DNA of 55,719 nucleotides from Lingula anatina (Eukaryota; Brachiopoda; Lingulata; Lingulida; Lingulidae): positions 277,758 through 333,476 of the forward strand of contig NW_019776046.1 in the NCBI RefSeq assembly GCF_001039355.2, in the 5' to 3' direction. Positions 34,610-45,268 of the stretch are shown here, one piece after another. Made by a program: the position numbers and the translations under genes. Each line of letters opens with the position of its first letter. The stretch's first letter is position 1. The notes beneath the pieces are model-generated. The model had not been told where the DNA came from. It ran no database searches and saw only the letters and a list, made by a program, of their open reading frames with translations.

Positions 34610-36057
34610 TTAATACATAAATGGTGTTGTGGTGACAATTTTGTTGATCATAAATGAAATGTTTTGAAGTTTTTTGGGGTTTCAATTTGTTGATAAACTT
34701 AGATAAGTAAATGTGTACAGGTTACATTTAACAGGCTGCATCTTATTGGGAAATTACAGTGATGAATTGCATGAACAAGTGAATTCGTTTAATAAACTTA
34801 TTTGAACTGTACATCTGGATTTTTTTCACTTAGTGTTTAGGGGGAGAGAGAACTTTCAAGGGATATTAACTGTTCATTTTGGCCAAAAAATGGCTTTTCC
34901 TGGGGTAAAGGACAATTAACCCGTGCTAACCAATGGTTTGTGAATTCATTCTGACATTCAAAGTTAGTCCCTGATTTTTTTTCTAAAAGTTTTCTTTTTG
35001 TAGTATTTTCTTAAGAGATTATTACAGAGTGCAGACATCTATGGAGAACACACAAAGTGATGGCAAGCATAGATTTCAGAATAATTTGATTAACCGCTGT
35101 TGTTGTGGTATAATAGCATTTATTTTATTTCTATGATCAATGCATTCATTGTGAAATTTGGATCTCTTAGACAGTTAAATGACAGTACAACGCAACAGAA
35201 AAATGCAACAAACCCAATGTCTATTCAATCTATCAAATTACACAAGAAATCTGAGTTGAGTGTAAAAAGAGTGCTAAAGAATTTCCTTTACAAGATACAG
35301 TAACTATTTACTAACAAATCATCTACTTAACACGCCCTAAATAATTTCCAATTTTTAAGTCACCAGCATTGTTGAACATCATTGGTGAAATAGCTTATCT
35401 GTATGTTGTGATCTATTAAGTACGTTCTGTTAATTATCTAAAGTTTGTTTGTCACAGCGACACTCCGAGCTTGGCCTTCGCCGACAATTTGCTGTTATTG
35501 TCCTTCTTGGAATCTTCTAACAAAAACATATTTTACGTACAATAATGTAACATGATACGAAGTGAACACTTCATGTCGCATAGATAATTCAAAAATCGCC
35601 GGAACGACTGGCAAAACCAATGCACATTGTCATCTATTTCATGTCTGCGTGTTACAATTACCTGTTATAGCCCTTTTTTCTTCTTGTCTGAAAGCATGCT
35701 GTTCTTCATAATATTCCAGTGACAACTTTATTTTTTGTTAAACACAATATCAAAAAAGAACGTTATGGTATACAGACCCATTTTTTAATACTTCCTGCAA
35801 TATTTAACGTTAAAACATTTCACGAAATCAACCGCGTTTTGAAACTTACAACCAACATGGCGGACGGGAACGTAGCAACCGCGAGAATATACGGTAATGT
35901 GCGATAACTGCCTGTGCACGCTTCGTCACGCTAGCCTGACCACACGCTGTCTAAGCTATCAAAACAGCTTAACTAGACAATAGGGGAATGTTTACCCGAA
36001 GGTATCATGGTTCAAAGGCGATTTGCCGCTTTCTTATCCTCTTTATTTTGGATCCTA
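34610..36057. other. 3' part of the 4.29-kb element, no exon recognised
   Basis: A 67-codon frame at 35100-35303 has no known motif. CAACATGGCGGACGGGAACG at about 35853 repeats the AANATGGCSG motif seen in the satellite and near 32083. Confidence 0.4.
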
Positions 36058-36589
36058 GCTCGTGTCAAGCTCGTTTTGGCAAATATAAAGACGGCTCCAA
36101 TAAAACCGCAGAACCGAGTGAATACTTTTGTTAACTGAAATAAACACTTCCCACACAAAAATACTTTCTTTTGTAATCTAGAAAAAGGTTCTGTCATTTA
36201 TGGGGTTTCCTCTTTATTTGCCCTTTGTTTAACGTGTGTAGGCACCTCAACTCAGAGACACCCTGCCAAAATTCCTGGTCTTTTTTACAGTCGAATGTCG
36301 TAGCTTCTATACACTGCTGACATGATCATTATTGAAATTAGTCGCTTATGCCCCCCCCCCCCCCCTTTTTTATTTGAAAAGGCGTGTAATAAGCAGACCC
36401 GCCGTCGCAATTTTTAAAATAGAAAATTGAAATAAAATTGGAATTCCAAATACAATTGCTTGGAAATGTTTTGTTCTTGTGAAAAGACGAACATTATTAC
36501 AATGTCCATGACAGATTGAAAACAGTCATTTCATTTGATGTGCGATAACACGGTAGTAACCAGACAAAGTAAAATAAATCTACTTGGCA

Positions 36590-36790
36590 CTGCATAACTC
36601 CCCTGATGCAGTATAAGTCGCTTCATTTTAATTTCACTCCCCACCAGTGCAATCTAAAAAAAATCGCTCGTTATACAACGAACTAAGAGAGACGTCCATG
36701 CCATGACTTAGTGCAAAGAATACGTCTTGACAAGCCGATACCAATTATTTTACGTAACAATACAGCCACAACGCGTGACTCTGCCAAGAA
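36590..36790 (+). repeat. About 200-bp sub-block, second of three copies in the nAChR upstream region
   Basis: CACTGCATAACTCCCCTGAT through TTATACAACGAACTAAGA and GAATACGTC matches 37340-37570, and less closely 29740-29880. Copy 2 of the upstream block therefore has an extra internal duplication. Confidence 0.7.
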
Positions 36791-37043
36791 GAAAAATTAG
36801 ATTTATGCGGCCAAATGCTCATTAGCACAACGAAGCTCTGCTTTTGCTCAAAGGTAAATAAGATAAAGCCCATATGACTGAAAACCGTCATTTATGAATA
36901 ACGAAAAATAATAAGATACAAAGTGACAAAAATGGGGGGATAATCATACTCCCTCATACTATATAAGAGCTATAATATAAAATTAAGGAAGATTAATTAA
37001 GAAAAATATTGGAACAATTGGAGAAAAAAGTTGGCACAAGTTC

Positions 37044-37141
37044 ACATTGACGAGCATCTTATTTTTTTCTGTTGGAAGACCGTCAAACATGAAGGATGGA
37101 TCAACAAAGATAATTTAAAAGACTATCTCTGGATCCGCCCC
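37044..37141 (-). mobile_element. MITE family D, copy 5 (reverse, truncated)
   Basis: CATTGACGAGCATCTTATTT to GACTATCTCTGGATCCGCCC matches one half of the family and has lost the other tip. It lies in the upstream region of the second nAChR first exon. Confidence 0.8.
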
Positions 37142-37820
37142 TGCAAAACAACGATTACAATTGCCATAAATCAGATGAATGGAAAAAAGACTCGATATTT
37201 TATTGAGAAATATGTTTTACAAGTAATATCGGTCATTATCGGATCAATCTTGAGATTCCAGGTACGATTAAATGTGGCACAACAATAATCAAAAGAAAAT
37301 AAGTTTTTAAATAATTAAAGTCAGTTATTATTATTATCAACTCGGCGCTGCGAAGCTCCTTCGATGCAGTCTACTTCACTTCATTTTAATATCCCTCCCC
37401 TGCAGCACAATCTAAAAAAAATCCACTTGTTATACAACGAACTAAGAAAGATATTCCCGTCATGACTCAACACAAAGAATACGTCGCAACAAAAAAAAGG
37501 TTGACACAAACTCTTTCACGTAACAGGATTCTGTGTTTGTGCAGCTACAATGCGTCGCAATATCAAGAAGAATAAATAAAACCATTGGTCTTAAGACGCT
37601 TTTATTGAAGAAGCAGTCGTATAGGAAACTCTCAATACATAACACGGGGGGAATAGAAGAAAGAAACCCATAGTGTAACTTAATGTACGACTACGTACAC
37701 AGGTGATGGGTGTAAGAATCTCCTAACTTAACCAGGAATTCACCAGAATCGTGACTACATAGGAAACTAGTTACACTGAAAGTTAACTGAGGTTTAAGGG
37801 CTAGACAAACATCCCGAAAA

Positions 37821-40800
37821 ATGGAAGCAAAGGTGTCGACCTTCCTCGCCCTCGGCGTCGTCCTACTTCAAGGTGAGTGCCGTGCACGGAGTTGTATGGA
37901 AGAGCATCTGGTTGATAAAAATGAACATCAGGAAAGGAGTGAAGCGAGAATCATTTTAATTCCGGTTATGTGATATTTCTAGTTAAGAGATTTAAAGTCC
38001 CATTATAACGCAGATAACGGTTACATGCCTAGTAACAAGTAACATTTGTATTGATAGAGATGTTACTGACGCACTTGTATTGCAAAAGTGAATTATGTAA
38101 CCCCTACGCTAAACAGACGTGATGCCTATTAATGAGACAATATTGAGAGGACAAGAAACCTGAAGCAGTATTATACATCAGAATGCTAAAACACAACATG
38201 GCCCACCAGATATTGCACCACAATCCTTGCCATAAACTTGGCCAAATTTCACATTATGGGGATAATTTATACCTCATAACTCTGTAATTTGTAGCTTAGC
38301 GGTGACGGGTGTTTGTTATTACTAGCCAGAGCAGGGTTAGAAGAGGTCCAGAGGGTCTCTTATTATGTGAAGTACACTATATATGGGGGGGGGGGGGGGG
38401 GTATGAAGTAAGAGTAACGTCTTAACAGTTAGCTGAGAAAGGTCTAACACTGATTACCTCCACTTGCACAGCAGTCTATTGGCAGTAAAAAGATGTCTGG
38501 AACCGCTCAAATTTACCAATGAATTAATATTACAAACAGGCTCGAAATACAGACACCGCTGTATACGTAAAGGTTGGACAACGCGTTACACGACGTATTC
38601 TGAAGAATTATAAAACATAAACAAAGACATTACGTGAAATCACCGAAAATGCTTGTGAATTTTTATATGCCCCCCCCCCCTCCGACAAAGAGGAGCATGC
38701 TATACTTAGATATACGGGAGGGTTTTACTATCTTTTCTTTAAGGTTTCAAAAATACAGTCATAACGAAAACTAACGACGAAACGTTGAAATTAGTTAATG
38801 AATCTGATGTAAACGGCTACATGTCGTTGGAGCTACAGGTTTGAATAGTCCGATTGTGCTTCATGTACTACAAAGCAACAGTAGTATACGTGCTTTTGAT
38901 AATATTTCTGTCGACTTCACTGCACTTGAAAGAATATATTAGCATGTAAATGCATAATGTTAAAAGGTCGAATTCTTATTAAACCCGTTTAAGCAGGTAC
39001 AATGTATATAATGCTACAGATTACACGCGCTTTTTGGAGGCTTTCTTGTCGTGTTCAGCACTAAGCCCGTTTTTGTTTGGGTTAGTGTGACTCAAATTGT
39101 CATAAAGATTATAATAATAATAATAATATATTTACTACTACCTCTCTGTTAGTCTGTTTAATATGCATAAAATATATAGGAAAACGCGTCTTGGAAATAT
39201 ATTAAATTTCCGTCTACTTACACCCATTTGAAAAGAAAGTCTTAAGTGGCAAATGTAACGTGTATTCCATTACGTCTCTATGTCAAGTTAAAGGTAAATC
39301 TAATACCCTCCCGACAAAAATTTAATTTCACTCTTTATTTTAATCTCCCGAGCAAATAACGCACTTGACTTGCAAAATGTTTGTTTTGCGATTACGTATA
39401 TTTTCGATTGTGCAGTGAACTTGATAAAGACATTTTATGTAATTCTAGTGAAATGTACACAGTGATTGCGTACTGTAACCAAGTATTTTAACAAAGGTTT
39501 TATTTGTGTTTCTTCATTGTCGAAGGAGTCGGCGGTTCAAGTGACATTACCATGTGACACTGTAGGAATGTTACAAGACTGTAAATCTATAAAATTCCTA
39601 TTTGGGATCCTGTTGTATTTTGGGCCAATTTTCTAAAGGACCCTACAGGAAATTGTAGAAAGGGCATCGTGATCTATAGCTATGACATAATCGGTCGGGT
39701 TGATAAGACGACGACATCATATTTTTCCACGACACCTCAGTATTTTCAAAACGCCATTAATTTGTACAGCCCTATTTGTACGTACCTGAATGACAAGGAG
39801 TCTGGACATGATTAGATCACCCCCCTGTCTTTCAAAATCAGAGTGGCTCCCGTGTCAAACCCCCCCCCCCCCAAACATACACACTCTCCCAGACATTATG
39901 ATCCGCCCATAGCTTCTGAGCTGTAAACACACAGAACCTTGTGAAAAGTTGCTAATGTCTACCCCCCCCCCCCCCACCTCTTCCCCCCGCTTTCGGTTTC
40001 TGAAAAAAATCTCACCAATATTCCCTTCTTGAAATTATACTTTTGAATAGCTGAATCATGGTTCTCAACCGTACCAAATGGCACCGTTTGCCCTCCTAAC
40101 AAAATTAGCCCTTCAGCGGGCTCCGAACCCCACGCCAAGAAGGGCGAGGGTCGGCTTCGCACCCAGGGCCTCTCATTTGTAAAAAAAAACCCGGACCCTC
40201 CGCTTTCAAATATTCCTGAATCCGCCCCTTATACTTTCTTTATAAATTTCACTTCAGCTAGCGCGTTGTGCCTGGGAAAGTCCATGGAAGCCCAGCTATC
40301 AGAGGATCTCCTGTCTAACTACAGCGCCACGGCCAGACCAGTGACGAACGCTTCACATCCCGTCCTGCTGCGGGTTGGGTTTGCCTTGAACCAAATCATT
40401 GACCTGGTGAGACGCAGTTGCCAATTTCTAATTTATACATGTATCTCATATTTAAATTACCTGCGTAAATAATTTTATATTATTATTATGAAAACTTATA
40501 GTCATGTTAGTGGTGAACAATACGAGTTTAAAGACTCAACACTTCTGTTTTTCTAAACTTCAAAAATTCCCTGGCACAATGTAAATTATTACTCAAATAA
40601 TTTCAGGATGAAAAAAATCAAGTCATGCTAAGCAGCGTGTGGTTAAGGCTTGTAAGTATAGATTTCAAGTTGAACATTGAAAACAAATAAAGCTAAAAAA
40701 AATAAAAAAAAGAATCCTCTGAATTCAAAAAGATGGTCACGTGTAACTCACACCACTGAAAATGTAGCAGTTCTTCCTTAAATGGTAAAAACGACGACAA

Positions 40801-41891
40801 AGTTAATATGACAATAGAGGTCTATCGATATAATTACACCGTTCGAGTAATTAATAAATGAATTTAAATTCAAATTTCTTTAGCTTTGGACAGATGAGTT
40901 TCTCCAGTGGAACGCGAGCGATTACCAGGGATTATCGGAAATACGGATTTCTACTGCCGAAATATGGATGCCAGATCTTACGCTTTACAACGAGTAAGTT
41001 TTTGAAAAAAAAAACTAAAACATTATTGAATAAAAGGATGAGTTTGAGTTTTATTTAGGAATAATTCAGTGTTGTTGTAAAAAGAAACTATGGCAAATAA
41101 AGACTATCGTTCATAAATGATATTAAGAGTCCATTCAAAACAGTGGACTAACAGATCCACGGATCAAATATGGCCGATCCACTTGAATGTCTGTTGCATA
41201 ATCCCTGCGGGGATTCTCATTAATGTTTAATCGGGAGGCACGGGGGGGGAGAGCAATCTTATCCGTGAGAGATCAGGTGAAGTTATGTCGGTCTACTCTA
41301 TCTTCATTATTCTCCAGCGTCCGCGAAGAGGAGCGAGGTCTGGACCAATACAAAGTCACCGTGTATCCAAATGGCGCCGTCTACTGGTTAACGCCTAACA
41401 TTCTGAAAACCTATTGTAAGCTGGACGTCACCTATTTCCCCTACGACCAACAAGTTTGTCCTTTCAAGTTCGGTTCGTGGAGCTATCACGGATTCCAACT
41501 GGATGTGACAAATCGGTCCGCCTCCGGCGACACGTCAAGTTTCGTTGACAACGGTGAATGGGAACTCGTGGACATCCCAGTGCGACGCCATGTTGTCATG
41601 TACGGGTGCTGCCCAGAGCCATACCCGGATGTTACCTTCTACATCGTTATAAAGAGGCGGTCTCTGTATTATATCTTCAACATAGTGCTTCCCTGTGTGC
41701 TGATTAGTTCTATAGCTCTGGTTGTGTTTTACTTGCCCCCGGAGTCCGGCGAGAAGATTGCCCTGGTGATAACAGTTCTTCTCGCGCTCACGGTCTTCAT
41801 GCTGTTGATAGCAGAGATCATGCCGCCCCAGTCAGAAGTGGTGCCGTTGATAGGTGAGATTTCGTTCCGAAATTTTGAATGATATTTTGTG

Positions 41892-41938
<47 letters not shown>

Positions 41939-43138
41939 TTAACCTTTGCAGTCTGGGCGTCCCTCTAATTCATAAACAGACTCAAGTGTATGTTTATACT
42001 GTATCTGTTGAAAGAATTTTAATTCGACTACTGTATTGTACGTAATTACACCTGTTTTGATAAAATTGCAAACCTATTTGTGTGAACATGTTTATGGAAA
42101 CCTTGTTCTGAAGAAATAAGCTATATGTAACCAAAAGGTGCAAAATTTATTTTGCCGAAATCTATGACATTGAAATACCGGGTGCAAATTTGTCGATGGC
42201 AGTTGGGTCTTATAAGTTTTTAAAGGCACAGATTACAGCACATATTATTTTTTATTTTCTTGCATATAGACCAAGTTACTATTATAAACATATATCAATT
42301 CTTTCAGGTCAGTACTTTATTGGTGCCATTGTATTGCTGTCTTTATCTACGGCCTTGACCGTGTACGTCATGACCCTATACCACAGTGGCAACCATGCCA
42401 GACCAGTACCGGGATGGCTGAGAAAGGTGGCCTTCCGCTGGCTGGCAACCATATTATGCATGAGAGCGACGGTGAAAAGAAAAGCACGGGTAAGTGAACT
42501 GAAATTGACAAATAATTTTTGTTTATGTAGTTGGTATGGCATTTTTAAGAAAGACTCTTCATTTAGATTCCAAGCATTTTGTGGAAGTGGAAATGTTGTG
42601 CATGGGTAGAAAAGCACAACCTTTTTCTGCTGCACATGCACATTTAAATCTACCTTTAAATGCATGTCATTTTGTTTGTTTGTTTTTTTTTAATCTATAC
42701 TGATATTTTGTTTATGTTTGTAACAAATAGGTTCACCCGGCGATAAGTGAGAAAAAGGATCAGCCGCAGCACAACGACAAGGAGACAAGCGACACAAAGC
42801 AGACCTCTGTCTGGACCACTAGTAACAATGCAAACGACCATAGCCAGACGACGCCTTTTTCAAATACACGGGATGAAAAACTCACTGACGACAATGTCAC
42901 ACAAACGAAAGGAGACGCCGAGGAAACAAACACGCTTCTGAGGAAAATTTTACATCATTTCAGTGCCTTGGTGACCTCCATGGCCGATCATAAAGCACAC
43001 GAAAGCATTGAGACGGAATGGCATATTGTTGCAAAAATTATTGACAGGCTTTTATTGGTACTATTTTTCACCATGACTGTGACGCTGAACCTGTTTTTCT
43101 TGTGTTTCCGTCCCAGTTACGAGTATTCTGTAGACTGA
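37821..43138 (+). CDS. Nicotinic acetylcholine receptor alpha-type subunit (Cys-loop ligand-gated cation channel)
   Basis: Seven exons: 37821-37872, 40258-40406, 40607-40651, 40884-40993, 41318-41853, 42308-42489 and 42731-43138. All are GT-AG and in phase, giving 493 residues. Exons 3 (45 bp) and 4 (110 bp) have the conserved nAChR sizes. The product is a pentameric acetylcholine-gated channel subunit of the plasma membrane. It has a signal peptide (about 1-20), then SEDLLSNYSATARPV and the loop A region IWMPDLTLYN. The Cys-loop is CKLDVTYFPYDQQVC and loop B is FGSWSYHGF. Loop C is YGCCPEPYPDV, whose adjacent cysteines define an alpha subunit. TM1 is YYIFNIVLPCVLISSIALVV. TM2 starts GEKIALVITVLLALTVFMLL, with the intermediate-ring Glu of cation channels. 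A variable M3-M4 loop and TM4 (IIDRLLLVLFFTMTVTLNLF) follow. The PEPYPDVTFY and TM2 sequences are closest in style to alpha7/alpha10-like subunits; that is an impression. AATAAA lies at 43524. Confidence 0.95.
37873..40257 (+). other. nAChR intron 1
   Basis: Donor G|GTGAGT and acceptor CACTTCAG bound the intron. It holds several long C or G runs (38385-38401, 39861-39872, 39963-39975) and family E copy 1. No other exon was recognised. Confidence 0.7.
39955..40230 (+). mobile_element. Repeat family E, copy 1
   Basis: TCTCAACCGTACCAAATGGC, TTTGCCCTCC, GGGCTCCGAACCCCACGCCA and GAGGGTCGGCTTCGCA recur in order at 51159-51422. Both copies end at a G..TCCGCCCC tip (CCTGAATCCGCCCC here). The left edge is uncertain because of a C-run. 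Confidence 0.7.
41128..41219 (+). mobile_element. MITE family B, copy 3 (truncated), in nAChR intron 4
   Basis: GTCCATTCAAAACAGTGGAC and GATCAAATATGGCCGATCCA match the left half of family B. The right half is missing. It ends about 100 bp before the exon 5 acceptor. Confidence 0.7.
41894..41940. repeat. (TTTA)n microsatellite, 40 bp after nAChR exon 5
   Basis: About eleven TTTA units directly follow the donor region of exon 5. Confidence 0.95.
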
Positions 43139-43523
43139 GTGGAGAGTGCTAAACCAGCTAGCGTATGTTTGAAGTTTTATCGACTGATTTAGTAATGAAA
43201 AATGCTTCTAGACGACAAGACAAGAATTGTCATACAAAATAACCACATTTATCGTTATTAGCTGCTCCATGTTTCTAAAGCGCTATGAGTTGTAATGTAG
43301 CAATCAATATTGAAAAGTTCGCAATGTGTTTAATCAAAACGAAACATGCACGACGTAGAGCTCTGTATCAAAAAAGAAAACATGCTGAGTGGTTTTAACA
43401 ACAGTCAGGAACGTGAGTACATGATTACCTTCATCCTGGTAAGGTGGTTCCAGTCGTAATCTAGCACTTCAATCTCGCCCAGTGATCCATCAACTTATTC
43501 AAATAATTTTTAAAGCGGTGGAG

Positions 43524-43529
43524 AATAAA
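43524..43529 (+). terminator. Candidate polyadenylation signal of the nAChR gene
   Basis: The first AATAAA downstream of the TGA at 43136-43138. The distance gives a 3' UTR of about 400 nt. Confidence 0.4.
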
Positions 43530-43661
43530 AGTCAGTCGATTTTTTAAATCAAATGTGGGAGTTAGTTTTTCTTTAACGTTGAAAATCCATTTTTGGCAGA
43601 CAGGCTAATGAAAATTGTCTGTTGGATTGTTTTCATAAGTAATATATTTGTCTAGATCACA

Positions 43662-43685
43662 AGGGATTATCGGAAATACGGATTT
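43662..43685 (+). repeat. 24-bp copy of nAChR exon 4 sequence downstream of the gene
   Basis: AGGGATTATCGGAAATACGG plus ATTT is identical to 40927-40950 in exon 4, inside the sequence for the region before loop A. The flanks are unrelated. Confidence 0.8.
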
Positions 43686-43699
43686 TTGTATATTAGTCT

Positions 43700-44750
43700 A
43701 GATTTCTACACTAAATTGTATCGCTGTCTTATATTGTACTTTTCTGTAATGTCTGACGTACATGTAGAATTATGAAATTCTTTTACTAAGGACTGAAAAT
43801 TTAAACTACCCATTCCATGCAGATGTCTTATATATGACAGTACACGTGTATAACGCCCTCTAGTGATCTATTTGTATGTAATATTTTGAATTTTGAACAA
43901 TAGCTGCTTTCATCATTATAATTAATTCAAAACAAAAAGAACAAAACAATCTCCCACTACCATACGTACGTTAGGGCTCTACCCTGGTCCTCAGACCAAA
44001 GGACCAGATTAGAACCGTAACATAACGTATTCTTTTACTGGGTATTTACAGTTGATTTGCTGAAAAATATTTTTTAAAAATAAAAAATAAATAAATAACC
44101 GGAGTGCGCTGAGTGCTGTGTGCAAAATTCACAGCCTTTCGGAAGTATTTTCATCCTCAAAACTATAACAATTTTTCCATAATTTTACCAGTAAATTAAA
44201 ATAGTATCTCAGGGATCATTTTGGAATATTCTCATTTTTATGGCTGTATATAACGTCGTGTATGTCCATCTTTCAATTAAACAGCAGGTCCCAGTTTAAG
44301 GAAAATCCCTGCTTTACACTACTAAAATAGTGAAGAGGAAAAAAAAAAGTTGAAAGCAAATCCAGCACTCTCTACTTGCTATCTTGACCCTGCCTCCGAT
44401 ATTTATTTTATTTTTATTTTTTAATTCTTTTATTCCATCCTCAGGGGGGAAAAATTTAAAATAGTACACACTTCAAATCGAACACATAATTCCCATAGTA
44501 AAATCATATAATGAAATCGCTCGAATATATGTGATAAAATCATTCTATAAATGTGTTCAGGTTAAAATATAGGACAGAGAAGTATTAAAATGGAATAAAA
44601 TTTAAAAAGCTTTCTTCTTTTTTTTAAATAATGCATGCATGGGGGAATGTTGTAAAAATTGTAAGTCTGAATGGCTTATTCCACCCTCTCTCTACTTTCG
44701 GGTATATTTGGGGTTTATTATACTGCCATAGCATATGATTGTGAAATAAC
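43700..44750. other. Intergenic between the nAChR and carboxypeptidase genes
   Basis: AT-rich sequence; no gene recognised. Confidence 0.5.
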
Positions 44751-44754
44751 CTCC

Positions 44755-44885
44755 GGCACCAAGGCACGTGGAGTTAACAGTGGTACTGATAAGAATTTCG
44801 CTACTGTACAATGTATATTGCATATGTGCTACTGGTATATGTTTACCTGATAATAAGGTCACGCTTAGACTGGGTAGATTATAAT
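44755..44885 (+). repeat. Repeat family H, copy 1
   Basis: ACCAAGGCACGTGGAGTTAA, CTGATAAGAATTTCG, CTACTGTAC and TAATAAGGTCACGCTTAGA recur in order at 49628-49760. It is non-coding, and clear terminal repeats were not seen. Confidence 0.7.
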
Positions 44886-44973
44886 TTACCCTCTCTATAT
44901 ATAAAACCTGATGGCAACAAGCAGAAAATTCAGCACCAGGCATTTGACATCTAACTTCAACTGCCCTTGTTTC

Positions 44974-45127
44974 AGGCCGGTAACCAAGCCGAACCCCTCC
45001 CCCCTTTTTGGCGGGAAAAAATCTCCTCTGCGTAAAATTTCTCTAGGTACACAAAGGTTTCATGGTAAAAGGTCCACTACAGATATTTCAGAAAAAAAAA
45101 CCTTTTGAAATTGCTGGCTACGGGCCT
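44974..45127 (+). mobile_element. MITE family F, copy 3
   Basis: CAGGCCGGTAACCAAGCCG at the left and TTGCTGGCTACGGGCCTG at the right are imperfect inverses. The interior has TCTAGGTACACAAAGGTTTC and GGTAAAAGGTCCACTAC. It ends about 95 bp upstream of the carboxypeptidase TATA-like site. Confidence 0.8.
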
Positions 45128-45222
45128 GTGTATAGTAGCACGAAGGCAATCACAATGACACGGACTTTTAGGAGGCAACTCGTGATTATCATGTGACCGC
45201 ACATACTCTATATACATTGGGG

Positions 45223-45230
45223 GTATTTAT
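45223..45230 (+). promoter_or_regulatory. TATA-like element of the carboxypeptidase gene
   Basis: TATTTATA lies 39-46 bp upstream of the ATG at 45269, which would imply a very short 5' UTR. A second TATA-like stretch (CTATATAC) is at about 45208. Confidence 0.4.
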
Positions 45231-45268
45231 AGAAACCGCGCTATAGAGAGAGTAAGGTGAAGGAAACG

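Larger units (their letters stand above)
31769..36058 (+). mobile_element. 4.29-kb terminal-inverted-repeat element carrying a satellite and a spliced gene
   Basis: The left end TAGGATCCAAAATAAAGAGG (31769 on) is repeated inverted at the right end (CCTCTTTATTTTGGATCCTA, to 36057). The arms are about 26 bp and perfect. CTCGTGTC flanks both ends (31761-31768 and 36059-36066). Because the ends read CTAG, the target duplication is 7 or 8 bp. The paralogous block at 29287 has no insert at the matching point, which gives an empty site. Inside are a CpG-richer leader (about 31820-32005), a 197-bp satellite (32346-33464), a gene of four phase-matched exons (33586-34609) and an AATAAA (34791-34796). 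No transposase signature was recognised, so it is probably non-autonomous or of a divergent superfamily. Confidence 0.8.
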
